From NCBI GenBank assembly GCA_035702845.1, contig DASSZK010000174.1, positions 1 to 6,627 of the forward strand: DNA of 6,627 nucleotides. Direction: 5' to 3'. The notes under the pieces are model-generated. The model did no database searches. It saw only the letters and a program-made list of their open reading frames with translations, and was not told where the DNA came from. Each line of letters opens with the position of its first letter. Position 1 is the stretch's first letter. The stretch is from JAJZMF01 sp035702845. GTDB lineage: Bacteria; Actinomycetota; Acidimicrobiia; Acidimicrobiales; Palsa-688. The position numbers and the translations under genes were made by a program. Below are positions 1 to 6,536 of the stretch, piece after piece.

Positions 1-1
1 G

Positions 2-334
2 CTCTCCGACCGGGTCGTCGGTCCGTCTCGGGGAATTGAGGTCGACTTCTTTGGCGAAAAGACCCAGTTGCCTGCTGGTCCTGTCACGGTGGCCCTGCGC
101 TCGGGAGCGCAAGTTGTACCGTCTGCTATCTATTTCGGGCCGCGACCGGACGACCACCACATAGTCTTCCGACCGCCTTTGGTGCTGGACCGCAGCTCCC
201 GGATCCGCGCAGCAGTCACGAACGGTACTCGTGAACTGGCGCGCGAGCTTGAACTGCTTATCGGAAGGGCGCCCGAACAGTGGCATATGTTGCAGCCCAA
301 CTGGCCGAGCGACCGGGCGGCGGGCTCGCCGTGA
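2..334 (+). CDS. patA: PIM acyltransferase (PatA-like), C-terminal fragment
   Basis: This is the C-terminal 110 codons of a lysophospholipid/glycolipid acyltransferase of the LpxL/HtrB-like family; the gene begins before the window. The frame is open from base 2 to TGA at 332-334. Two family blocks are visible: LPAGPVTVALRSGAQVVPSA, the conserved 'lP.Gp..LAlrtGA..vP' block, and near the end PEQWHMLQPNWPSDR, typical of this family in actinobacteria. The catalytic HX4D motif lies further upstream and cannot be checked here. In mycobacteria PatA acylates the mannose of phosphatidylinositol mannosides on the cytoplasmic face of the membrane. The overlap with a PimA homologue supports that role over a generic lipid acyltransferase. 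Family assignment is strong; the exact substrate is inferred from the neighbour. Confidence 0.88.
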   Translation, partial: LSDRVVGPSRGIEVDFFGEKTQLPAGPVTVALRSGAQVVPSAIYFGPRPDDHHIVFRPPLVLDRSSRIRAAVTNGTRELARELELLIGRAPEQWHMLQPNWPSDRAAGSP

Positions 335-1428
335 GGTTGGGCGGGGGTAGGCCTTTACGAGTCGGCATTGTCTGCCCTTACAGCCTCAGTATCCCCGGGG
401 GAGTGCAGGGCCAGGTCATGGGTATCGCGAGCGCCCTGCGAGCGACGGGCGTCGACGCCCGGGTGCTGGCCCCCTGTGACGGTCCTCCCCCTAGCCCTTG
501 GGTATCCCCGCTGGGTGCGTCGGTCCCCATGGCCGGCAACGGGTCCATCGCCCCCATTGCGCCAGACCCGGCGGCGGCCCTGCGCACGATCCGGGTGCTG
601 CGCGACGAACGCTTCGACCTGGTCCACCTGCACGAGCCCCTTGTCCCGGGGCCGGCGCTCACGGCTCTGCTCTTTAGCGAGGGACCGCTGGTAGCGACCT
701 TCCACCGGGCCGGGGACATAGCGTTTTACAAGGCAGTGAAGCTGTTCGCCCAGATCGGGTTGCGCCGCCTGCAGTTGCGCTGTGCGGTCTCACCTCTGGC
801 ACTGGCAACGGCGAAGACGGCCCTGGGCGGTGACTACGAGCTCGTGTTCAACGGCATTGATGTCGCAAGGGCTCAGAACGTGACCCCATGGCCTACCACC
901 GGGCCAACGGTCATGTTCCTGGGGCGCCATGAGCCCCGCAAAGGGCTCGCTGTGCTCGTCGACGCCGTCGTGCGCCACGGTATAGAGGCGCGGGTGTGGG
1001 TGCTCGGGCAAGGTCCTCAGACGGCTGCCTTGCGTGAAGCCACGTTGGGTGACCCCCGGTTCGAGTGGTTGGGCGTCGTCGACGAGGACGAGAAGCTGAA
1101 GCGCTTGCGCGCCGCCGACGTCTTGGCGGCACCCTCGTTGCACGGTGAGAGCTTCGGAGTAGTCCTACTGGAGGGAATGGCCGCCGGCGCTGCGGTGGTT
1201 GCCAGCAATATCCCCGGCTATGCGTCGGTCGCACGCGACGGCCACGAGGCCCTCCTCGTGCCGCCCGGCGATGTCGGGGCTTTGGCGGCCGCAATTCGCA
1301 CCGCTCTCGCCGGCGGGCCCGGTATAGAGTCCATGCGCTCTGCGGCTGCCGAGCGGGCTGGTCGCCATTCCCTGGATGTATTAGCGGCGAGGTACGTAGA
1401 GCTTTACCGTCCTTTGGTGGGCGCCTGA
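331..1428 (+). CDS. pimA: PimA-like phosphatidylinositol alpha-mannosyltransferase (GT4)
   Basis: A 365-residue GT-B fold glycosyltransferase of family GT4, about the usual length for PimA, which transfers mannose from GDP-mannose to the inositol of phosphatidylinositol, the first step of PIM synthesis at the inner leaflet. From the GTG start, the N-terminal glycine-rich loop is PYSLSIPGGVQ (16-26). ATFH places a histidine at 125, matching the PimA catalytic His. GRHEPRKG (198-205) supplies the Arg and Lys that bind the donor phosphates. GESFGVVLLE supplies the E-x7-E pair (273 and 281). The start at GTG 331 is chosen because it overlaps the upstream stop as GTGA and because PimA homologues begin just before the 'RVGIVCPYS' strand. 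A longer frame from GTG 280 would run far into patA. A TTA leucine codon, uncommon in GC-rich actinobacteria, sits at 355-357. A related GT4 mannosyltransferase such as PimB is less likely, given the GGVQ loop and the acyltransferase partner. Confidence 0.9.
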   Translation: MRLGGGRPLRVGIVCPYSLSIPGGVQGQVMGIASALRATGVDARVLAPCDGPPPSPWVSPLGASVPMAGNGSIAPIAPDPAAALRTIRVLRDERFDLVHLHEPLVPGPALTALLFSEGPLVATFHRAGDIAFYKAVKLFAQIGLRRLQLRCAVSPLALATAKTALGGDYELVFNGIDVARAQNVTPWPTTGPTVMFLGRHEPRKGLAVLVDAVVRHGIEARVWVLGQGPQTAALREATLGDPRFEWLGVVDEDEKLKRLRAADVLAAPSLHGESFGVVLLEGMAAGAAVVASNIPGYASVARDGHEALLVPPGDVGALAAAIRTALAGGPGIESMRSAAAERAGRHSLDVLAARYVELYRPLVGA

Positions 1429-1454
1429 CCACCGGCTGCCCAAATCCGGCTGCG

Positions 1455-1477
1455 TTACATCCAGGTAATTACATCCA
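1455..1477. repeat. 9-base direct repeat, possible operator
   Basis: TTACATCCA occurs at 1455-1463 and again at 1469-1477, so the copies start 14 bases apart. They are separated by GGTAA and sit in the only intergenic gap of the window, between pimA and the Tad block. Just downstream, at 1485-1493, is the small palindrome ATGTCACAT, which repeats the ACAT core in both orientations. The AT-richer composition of this stretch stands out from the surrounding coding DNA. A regulator binding site for the pilus block is a reasonable guess, but no known regulator's consensus is recognised, and a chance repeat is not excluded. Confidence 0.4.
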
Positions 1478-1493
1478 AAAGGCCATGTCACAT

Positions 1494-1512
1494 CGCCGCG
1501 CTTGGCGCGGCG
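1494..1512. other. GC-rich hairpin between pimA and the Tad block
   Basis: CGCCGCGC and GCGCGGCG form a perfect 8-base-pair stem around a TTG loop. The hairpin starts 65 bases after the pimA stop codon. No T-run follows it, so it is not a canonical intrinsic terminator. Actinobacteria often use terminators without a T-tract, so it could end the patA-pimA transcript. It could equally be a leader structure on a transcript running into the downstream block. Confidence 0.45.
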
Positions 1513-1606
1513 CTCCGTACATGGTTCAATATTCGGCCGTGGTGGGCGCTATCGCAACAACGGGCTTGGTCGCGCGCCGGTAATGGGTGGCATGATCTCA
1601 GCTAAC

Positions 1607-1612
1607 AGGTGG
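1607..1612 (+). promoter_or_regulatory. Ribosome binding site that sets the peptidase start
   Basis: AGGTGG lies 6 bases upstream of ATG 1619, good Shine-Dalgarno spacing. Other in-frame starts (TTG 1502, ATG 1583, ATG 1592) lack an equally good site, so this selects ATG 1619. It is also the first ribosome binding site after the intergenic gap. Confidence 0.7.
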
Positions 1613-1618
1613 ATAGAC

Positions 1619-2308
1619 ATGGATGGGTTTGGGGACGCGACCTGTGCGGTACCCGGCACCGTGGGCCTATCGAGAGCCGCCGGCTCGCGGCTGGTGTGCT
1701 GGGCGCTGGCTTGTGCTGGTTGCGCCGCAGCGCTGTTGTCGGCGACGGCTGCGCAAATGCGCAACATCCAGCCGCTTTACCTAACCGCTTCAGACCTGCG
1801 TGACGTTGCATTGTCGGCCTGGGTTGCCGGCTGCGTGCTAGTCGCCATATCGGATCTCATCGGGCGTCGGGTCCCAGGGCGGCTCTCGCGCTGCTTTGGA
1901 CTGCTCAGCGCTGGCGCCCTTATCTCTCGCAGTGGGGGCACAGGCGGAGGTCAAGCTGTGGAGGCAGCCGTATTTTGCGCCCTGGTGGTAGGAGCATTGT
2001 TTGTTACCTGGTACGCCGCGATGCCGAGGGCGGTGGGCTTCGCTGACGTCCGCGCTTGCACTTTCACGGCGGCGACGGTAGGCAGCTTCTCGGTGGGGGT
2101 TGCGCTGGTGATAGCTGCAACGGCCCCGTTTATTGGGGCCGTGTGGTCCCTGGCGCAGAGCCGGCGACGGTTAGCCCTTGCGGCTCTCCCAGAAGGCACG
2201 CCGCCCGCCAGGTGCATGAGCGGGCATTCTTCGGCTCCCCGTGGTGCTCCGCTCGCCGCAGTGGCGTGCGTCGCCGGCGCGTTCGTGGTCCTGGGCTATG
2301 TCGGCTGA
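1619..2308 (+). CDS. cpaA: Diverged A24 (type IV) prepilin peptidase-like membrane protein
   Basis: A 229-residue, strongly hydrophobic protein with probably five or six membrane segments. I read it as a CpaA/TadV-type prepilin peptidase, an aspartate protease that removes the leader from pilins and pseudopilins at the membrane. The first catalytic block is SDLIGRRVPGRLS, with Asp79 exactly seven residues before the Pro, as in the family pattern D-x6-P (family usually I-P-N; here V-P-G). The second is GFADVRA with Asp143, where the family usually has GxGD followed by V and K or R. The C-terminus, APRGAPLAAVACVAGAF, resembles the family's last 'fgPflalGa' segment. No N-terminal methylase domain is present, as is usual for the short Tad-type enzymes. 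The start is set by the Shine-Dalgarno sequence at 1607. It is the first gene of the overlapping Tad block, which supports the call. Similarity is limited to motifs and topology, so an inactive relative is possible. Confidence 0.68.
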   Translation: MDGFGDATCAVPGTVGLSRAAGSRLVCWALACAGCAAALLSATAAQMRNIQPLYLTASDLRDVALSAWVAGCVLVAISDLIGRRVPGRLSRCFGLLSAGALISRSGGTGGGQAVEAAVFCALVVGALFVTWYAAMPRAVGFADVRACTFTAATVGSFSVGVALVIAATAPFIGAVWSLAQSRRRLALAALPEGTPPARCMSGHSSAPRGAPLAAVACVAGAFVVLGYVG

Positions 2309-3056
2309 TACCCAAAGGGGCGTAGGTGCGCCGTCGTCAGCGCGCGTGACGAACTCGAAAAGCTCTGAGCCAGATGTCCTGCCCAGACGCCCGCGTGGCG
2401 CAGCGCGTTTTAGTACTGCGAGCCTCGTACCCGTCGTCCTTGCCGTCCTTGCCGGCACGGCCGCTTACGCAGCGCTCGCCGACCGCAGTGCCACTGCGAA
2501 AGTCATTGTCGCCGCACGCTCGATACCCGCAGGAGCGCCAATTGATGCTGGTGATACGAGGGTGGTCCGTGTCCACGCCTCTGATACCGCGTTGGTCGTA
2601 GGGACAGCGTCCCCGGAGGCTCTTGCTGGGCGTTGGGTGGCAGCCGTGCCCCTCGTCGCCGGCGAGCCCATAACGCCCTCGGAACTGGAGCTGCCCAGGT
2701 CGGGGCCGGTGCCGGGCGAGATGAGCATCCCAGTGCCCGTTCAGGATGCCGCCGGGGGCCGGGTGCAGCCCGGTGACGCGGTGGACGTCATCGTTGCCGA
2801 TGCCTCGGGGTCGTCGAGATATGTGGCTGAGGGTCTGAGAGTCGTTGCCGTGGCACCGTCGTCGTCTGTAAGTGCACTGGGCGGTACCGACGGCGGCTAT
2901 TTCGTGGTTGTCGATGTGGACCGGCGCACAGCCTTGCGGATAGCGGGTGCTATTGCGAGCGCTACTGGTCAGGGAAATCAGACGATCGAGGTCGTTCGTT
3001 CGACAGGAGAGGGCCTACAGCCCACAGGGAGCCACAAGGGCAACGGTGCCCCGTGA
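2298..3056 (+). CDS. cpaB: CpaB/RcpC-like Tad pilus assembly protein (SAF domain)
   Basis: A 252-residue protein anchored by one N-terminal membrane segment (about 41-61), preceded by a basic cytoplasmic tail (RRPRGAAR). The rest should lie outside the membrane. Residues about 68-131 form an SAF domain: KVIVAARSIPAGAPIDAGD, followed by a segment ending PLVAGEPITPSELE, the usual 'G..l...di' pattern. Residues about 142-233 match the RcpC/CpaB C-terminal domain, including VQPGDAVDVIVA (156-167). In diderm Tad systems CpaB works with the secretin, but homologues also occur in monoderm Tad loci without one. ATG 2298 is chosen as start; it overlaps the peptidase gene by 11 bases and leaves room for the anchor. 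Its Shine-Dalgarno sequence is poor, so translation probably relies on coupling. GTG 2346 is a possible alternative, also without a good site. The last 20 or so residues are Gly/Ser/Lys-rich and probably disordered. Confidence 0.8.
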   Translation: MSADTQRGVGAPSSARVTNSKSSEPDVLPRRPRGAARFSTASLVPVVLAVLAGTAAYAALADRSATAKVIVAARSIPAGAPIDAGDTRVVRVHASDTALVVGTASPEALAGRWVAAVPLVAGEPITPSELELPRSGPVPGEMSIPVPVQDAAGGRVQPGDAVDVIVADASGSSRYVAEGLRVVAVAPSSSVSALGGTDGGYFVVVDVDRRTALRIAGAIASATGQGNQTIEVVRSTGEGLQPTGSHKGNGAP

Positions 3057-4330
3057 GCGTCCTGATCGGGGTTTGTGCCACAAAAGCGCCATGGAGCGCG
3101 GCACTTCGGACCTATGTGCGTGACCATGCCAGCGGGATGCAGCTGGAAGTCCTCATGGGCCCTAACGACTTGGCCCGCCTCGTGGAGCGCCTGGATGTGC
3201 TCGTCTTGGACGACGTCATGAGGACTTTCTCTGCCGCTGACGTGGCGCGCGCCAGCGCGTGCGGTGTGGTGGTCCTCGGCGTGTGCGACGACACTGTGGG
3301 CCTCGGGCCCCAGCACATGCGCCAGCTCGGTGCGGAGCACATCTTCCCCGGGTCGTGCTCGCCGGCTGAGTTGGTTGCCTTTATCGGCCAATTGCCTCCC
3401 CGGGCTACGAACCGTCGGCGGCCTGGGGTGCGGCCTCTATGGCCAGTCGGGACCAGCTCACAAAAGGCAGAGCGCAAGGGCGTCCTGACGGCTTGGACAA
3501 AGGTAAGCGGAGGCGCCGGGCTGAGCGAAGCTGTGGTTGCGGCGGCCGATGAACTGTCCAAGCACGGCCGTACCGTTCTGATCGAGGCGGAGGAGATCTC
3601 TCCGGTACTTGTGTCAAGGCTCTTGCGCGATAACGGCGCGGGTCTACCGTGGGCCCTCGGAAGGGCGGGGCAGGGCCTGGCCGCCTTTCCGGAAGCCCTT
3701 TCAGGTGCCCGTCACGACGGGGCCCGGTGCATCGGCAATTTCGATGCCGTGTGTGCTTCTCCTATGTCGGTGCAGCCCGTTGCTGCGCTCCAGATGGAAA
3801 AGCTACTTACGCAGGCTCTAATCGAGTACGAGTACATCATCGTAGAGACCGGCTGGCTGGTGGGAGCGGCTTTGGGCCGTGACCGGTTCAGTTCTGTCCG
3901 CTCCACCCTTGCCACTGCGGACTCCATCGTGGTGTTCGCTCAATCAGATCCTGAAGGTGCTGCGCGCCTCGTCCAATGGCGAGCCATGGCCGACAGCGCC
4001 GGGGTGCGCGCTCCATGCTTCGCCGTCTTCGGGCGTGCTTCTCGTGGCCGCTACGAACGTAGCCATCTCAAGGCGGTTGTCGACCACAACACCGCAGATC
4101 ATCCCTTCGAGGGCATCGCTTTCCTGCCTGAGGACACCAGAGTGGCCAGAGCGAGGTGGAATGCGGAGCTTGTCGGCCGGGGGGCATGGTCTAGCTCGCT
4201 GCGCTCACTGGTGGACAAGGCTGTCCCTCGCCAGTGCGCGGATGTGCGCTCCCGTCGTGGCGGCCACTCCGCCAGGACAAGCGGGATCGTCCCGGTGAGC
4301 ACAGCGAACAAGAGGGCGGACTTGGCATGA
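3053..4330 (+). CDS. cpaE: CpaE/TadZ-like pilus localisation protein, degenerate ATPase
   Basis: A 425-residue two-part protein. Residues 1 to about 115 look like an atypical receiver domain: VLVLDD (49-54) sits where the phosphoacceptor Asp belongs, and GAEHIFPGSCSPAELVAFI matches the last strand and helix, but the usual Lys after the last strand is missing. Residues about 143-390 follow the MinD/ParA-like fold of CpaE/TadZ, which places the Tad machinery at a pole or site. KVSGGAGLSEA (150-160) is at the Walker A position, but Leu157 replaces the essential Lys of the GK[ST] part. RTVLIEAE (173-180) is the strand normally ending in Asp. YEYIIVETG (259-267) has Glu where the family has Asp. 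Nucleotide hydrolysis therefore looks unlikely. The C-terminal 35 residues are Arg/Ser-rich. GTG 3053 overlaps the cpaB stop as GTGA, with AAGGG at 3036-3040. Fold and context support the call; overall similarity is low. Confidence 0.72.
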   Translation: MSVLIGVCATKAPWSAALRTYVRDHASGMQLEVLMGPNDLARLVERLDVLVLDDVMRTFSAADVARASACGVVVLGVCDDTVGLGPQHMRQLGAEHIFPGSCSPAELVAFIGQLPPRATNRRRPGVRPLWPVGTSSQKAERKGVLTAWTKVSGGAGLSEAVVAAADELSKHGRTVLIEAEEISPVLVSRLLRDNGAGLPWALGRAGQGLAAFPEALSGARHDGARCIGNFDAVCASPMSVQPVAALQMEKLLTQALIEYEYIIVETGWLVGAALGRDRFSSVRSTLATADSIVVFAQSDPEGAARLVQWRAMADSAGVRAPCFAVFGRASRGRYERSHLKAVVDHNTADHPFEGIAFLPEDTRVARARWNAELVGRGAWSSSLRSLVDKAVPRQCADVRSRRGGHSARTSGIVPVSTANKRADLA

Positions 4331-5613
4331 CGAGCGCCTTCGAGCTCTTGCGTATGCGCACCTTGGCGGTTGTCGCTGCTCGTGATATAGATGTTTCTGG
4401 GCAGCCCGGGCTAGCTCGCGAGGTGGCAGAGGCTGAGACAGATAGCCTGCAGCGCGAGCTGATGAAGGGCTCGTTTGCCGGCATGGCACCGTTCTCCGAC
4501 CCCGCGGATGTGGTGGAGCGCCTCGTGCGCGAGCTCTGTGGCTTGGGGGCCCAGCTGGACGAGCTTGTCGCCGACCCTAGCGTCGAAGAGGTCTACGGCA
4601 GCGACGGTGAGATCGCGGTGCGCCTTGTCGATGGCAGCACCCGCTACATCGGGAGCCCAGTGCCTGTCGAAGCCGTCTTCGCAGTACTTCAGCGCCTGTT
4701 GGCTCCGGCTGGGGAAAGCATCGATGCCGCCCACCCCAAAGTCGACGGTGCCAGGGTTCTCCTCCCTAGCGGCCGTCAGGCGCGCCTTTCCGTCTCAGTG
4801 CCTCCGCGCACAGATGGCGCCGTCGCCTTCAGCCTGCGCGTCCCCAAAAAGCGCAATACGACTCTGGGGGACCTGGTCACCTACGGCTCCTTGTCGTGGG
4901 AAGCGGCAACCTTCTTGGAAGTCCTTATGCGCGCTCGTCGCACTCGCCTCCTGGTCGCAGGGCCGCCAGGAGCAGGCAAGACGACGATGATCGAGGCGCT
5001 CTTGCGCGCTGTGCCCGCGGGAAGGAGGGTGATCTGCGCCGAAGAACAGAGAGAGCTCAGTGCGCCCCTCATAAACGGCGAGTACTGGCAGACGTCGCGT
5101 GTCGAGTCCCTCTCCGATTTGGTGCGCTCAGCGCGGGTGGCTTCCCCTGAGCTGATCGTCCTCGGCGAGCTAAAAGGCTCCGAGGCGTGGGAGCTTTTGA
5201 TGGCTGGGACGCTCGGTATCGGGGTGGTCGCCGCCGTCCACGCCGAGGACGCAGCCGGCGCCTTCGAGGCCCTGTCTATCTGTGCGACCAAGGCTGTACC
5301 TGCGACACCGTTCTCCGAGTTGGAAGCCCGTTTCGCCGCGATGTTCGACGTGGTCGTTTATTGCGACATCGACGATGCCGGGGGCAATGTGGTCCGCCAG
5401 GTTACAGAGATAGCCGTCGTGCCACCTCAATTGGGCACCGCGGGCGCCGCCACAGCTGTCACGCCTGTTTTTTCGCGCTCTGACATAGGCGAACCCATGG
5501 AGCTTCGTACCGCGGCCGTGGGCGAGCGCTTGGAGCGCCGGTGCAACCGGCTACTGGCACGCTATGGCTTGGCTCTGGCCGAGGTCCTGGCTGGCGCAGA
5601 GGTCCCGTGGTGA
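4327..5613 (+). CDS. cpaF: CpaF/TadA-type secretion ATPase
   Basis: A 428-residue hexameric motor ATPase of the GspE/VirB11 superfamily, expected to power assembly of the pilus at the cytoplasmic face. The N-terminal domain carries ELVADPSVEEVYGSDGEIAV, the CpaF 'l..DpsV.EI...g...v' block, then a 'PkVDGARVLLPSG' segment typical of the domain junction. The catalytic domain has Walker A GPPGAGKTT (212-220, Lys218), an acidic Asp-box region ICAEEQREL (around 236-244), Walker B LIVLGELKGSEAWELL (Glu281) and a His-box region VVAAVHAED (His305). Most CpaF proteins have GEvRG and T.HAN here, so this copy is diverged but keeps the essential Lys, Glu and His. Start ATG 4327 overlaps the cpaE stop as ATGA and follows a purine-rich AGAGGGCGGA at 4311-4320. 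A longer reading from 4234 would overlap cpaE by about 100 bases and is rejected. Confidence 0.93.
   Translation: MTSAFELLRMRTLAVVAARDIDVSGQPGLAREVAEAETDSLQRELMKGSFAGMAPFSDPADVVERLVRELCGLGAQLDELVADPSVEEVYGSDGEIAVRLVDGSTRYIGSPVPVEAVFAVLQRLLAPAGESIDAAHPKVDGARVLLPSGRQARLSVSVPPRTDGAVAFSLRVPKKRNTTLGDLVTYGSLSWEAATFLEVLMRARRTRLLVAGPPGAGKTTMIEALLRAVPAGRRVICAEEQRELSAPLINGEYWQTSRVESLSDLVRSARVASPELIVLGELKGSEAWELLMAGTLGIGVVAAVHAEDAAGAFEALSICATKAVPATPFSELEARFAAMFDVVVYCDIDDAGGNVVRQVTEIAVVPPQLGTAGAATAVTPVFSRSDIGEPMELRTAAVGERLERRCNRLLARYGLALAEVLAGAEVPW
5598..5602 (+). promoter_or_regulatory. Ribosome binding site for tadB inside cpaF
   Basis: AGAGG lies 7 bases before GTG 5610 and within the last codons of cpaF. 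It decides between GTG 5610 and the adjacent GTG 5607, and argues against the longer upstream reading from 5541. Confidence 0.6.
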
Positions 5614-6536
5614 GCCTGCTTGTTGCGCTGCTATCGGCACTCGCGGTCTACAGCGCCGGCCACCTGGTCACCGGCAGCTCTCACCGGGCGGCGCAGCGCC
5701 CGGTACTCGGGAGAAGGTTGTACTCGAGCACCACGCTGCACAAGGACTTTCGGCGCCCTCGTCTGGGTTCGGCTGCATGGCTGGCGCAGGCCGGCGCCCC
5801 CATCTCGTCCGCGCAGTTCGCCATTGCCTGCGCTTTGTCGGGATCGGCGACAGGCCTGAGCATCTGGTTCATAGTTCGCGTTCCGGTACTTTGCGCCCTC
5901 GGAGCACTCGCCGGTGCTGGGATGCCAGTGGGGTACTGGGCCGCGAGGCGGTCACGGCTTCAGGTCCAGATGGCTGGCGCCTGGCCGGATGCCGTTCGCT
6001 ACCTGGTGGGTGTCCTTGGATCGGGGATCGCGACCCTGCACGAAGGTCTCGAAGAGCTGGGCCGGAACGGGCCTCAGCCCTTGCGGCCGGCCTTCTCGCG
6101 CTATGCCCGGCTATCCGGGCGCGTCGGGGACAAGCAAGCATTGGAGATACTACGGGCTGAGTTGGGCGACCCTGTGGCCGACCCCGTGTTGATTGCCCTA
6201 CGCGGCGCCGTCGACGAGGGTACGGGTACGGCTCTGCGGGCGTTGGCTGACATAGGGTCGCAGATCACCGCCGATCTACAGCTGGCGGAGCGAGCTCGGA
6301 CGGCGCAATCTCAGTCGCGACTGGCCACTTGGGGCTGCTTCGTGGTGCCCTACATGCTCCTTGCATTTCTTTGCCTGACTAATGTCACCTACCGGTCGTA
6401 CTTTTCGACCCCTGGGGGCTTTTTGTTGGTCGCCATTGGGGCGTGCCTGTCGACGCTTGGATTGGGGACGTGCTTGCGTCTGGCGCGACCGGTGCGCCCT
6501 GACCGCCGGGTGTTCAAGGGACGGGGCCATGCCTGA
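5610..6536 (+). CDS. tadB: TadB-like type II secretion F-domain membrane protein
   Basis: A 308-residue inner-membrane platform protein of the Tad system, which with TadC should couple the CpaF motor to pilin assembly. Hydrophobic segments lie near residues 2-17, 71-89, 92-110, 241-257 and 270-291. WLAQAGAPISSAQF (about 57-70) resembles the 'L..AG..l...ef' stretch common before the second membrane helix of TadB. The cytoplasmic F domain spans about 124-250. It opens with AWPDAVRYLVGVLGSGIATL, equivalent to the family's 'lPdal..la..lraG.sl', and contains VDEGTGTALRALADIG, the 'G..l...L..lA' repeat of the fold. GTG 5610 overlaps the cpaF stop as GTGA. The gene order cpaF-tadB-tadC is the standard one and makes TadB preferable to a generic GspF. 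Confidence 0.87.
   Translation: MSLLVALLSALAVYSAGHLVTGSSHRAAQRPVLGRRLYSSTTLHKDFRRPRLGSAAWLAQAGAPISSAQFAIACALSGSATGLSIWFIVRVPVLCALGALAGAGMPVGYWAARRSRLQVQMAGAWPDAVRYLVGVLGSGIATLHEGLEELGRNGPQPLRPAFSRYARLSGRVGDKQALEILRAELGDPVADPVLIALRGAVDEGTGTALRALADIGSQITADLQLAERARTAQSQSRLATWGCFVVPYMLLAFLCLTNVTYRSYFSTPGGFLLVAIGACLSTLGLGTCLRLARPVRPDRRVFKGRGHA

Noticed and set aside
911..1432. A 173-codon open frame on the minus strand opposite pimA
   Set aside because: It is rich in Arg and Pro and lacks any domain pattern, as expected for the antisense frame of a GC-rich gene. The + strand PimA motifs are unambiguous.
1416..1433. GGTGG/CCACC stem around the pimA stop codon
   Set aside because: Only 5 base pairs with an 8-base loop and no T-run; expected by chance in GC-rich DNA.
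1502..1530. Possible promoter: TTGGCG, 17 bases, TTCAAT
   Set aside because: The spacing is right but the -10 match is poor and the -35 lies within the hairpin. Too weak to list as a feature.
1502..1618. N-terminal extension of the peptidase gene to TTG 1502 or ATG 1583/1592
   Set aside because: The extension is Arg/Gly-rich, crosses the hairpin and lacks a comparable ribosome binding site. AGGTGG at 1607 points to ATG 1619.
3112..3561. A 149-codon minus-strand open frame opposite cpaE
   Set aside because: Ser/Thr/Arg-rich shadow with no motif or membrane pattern. The + strand frame is coupled to its neighbours by overlaps.
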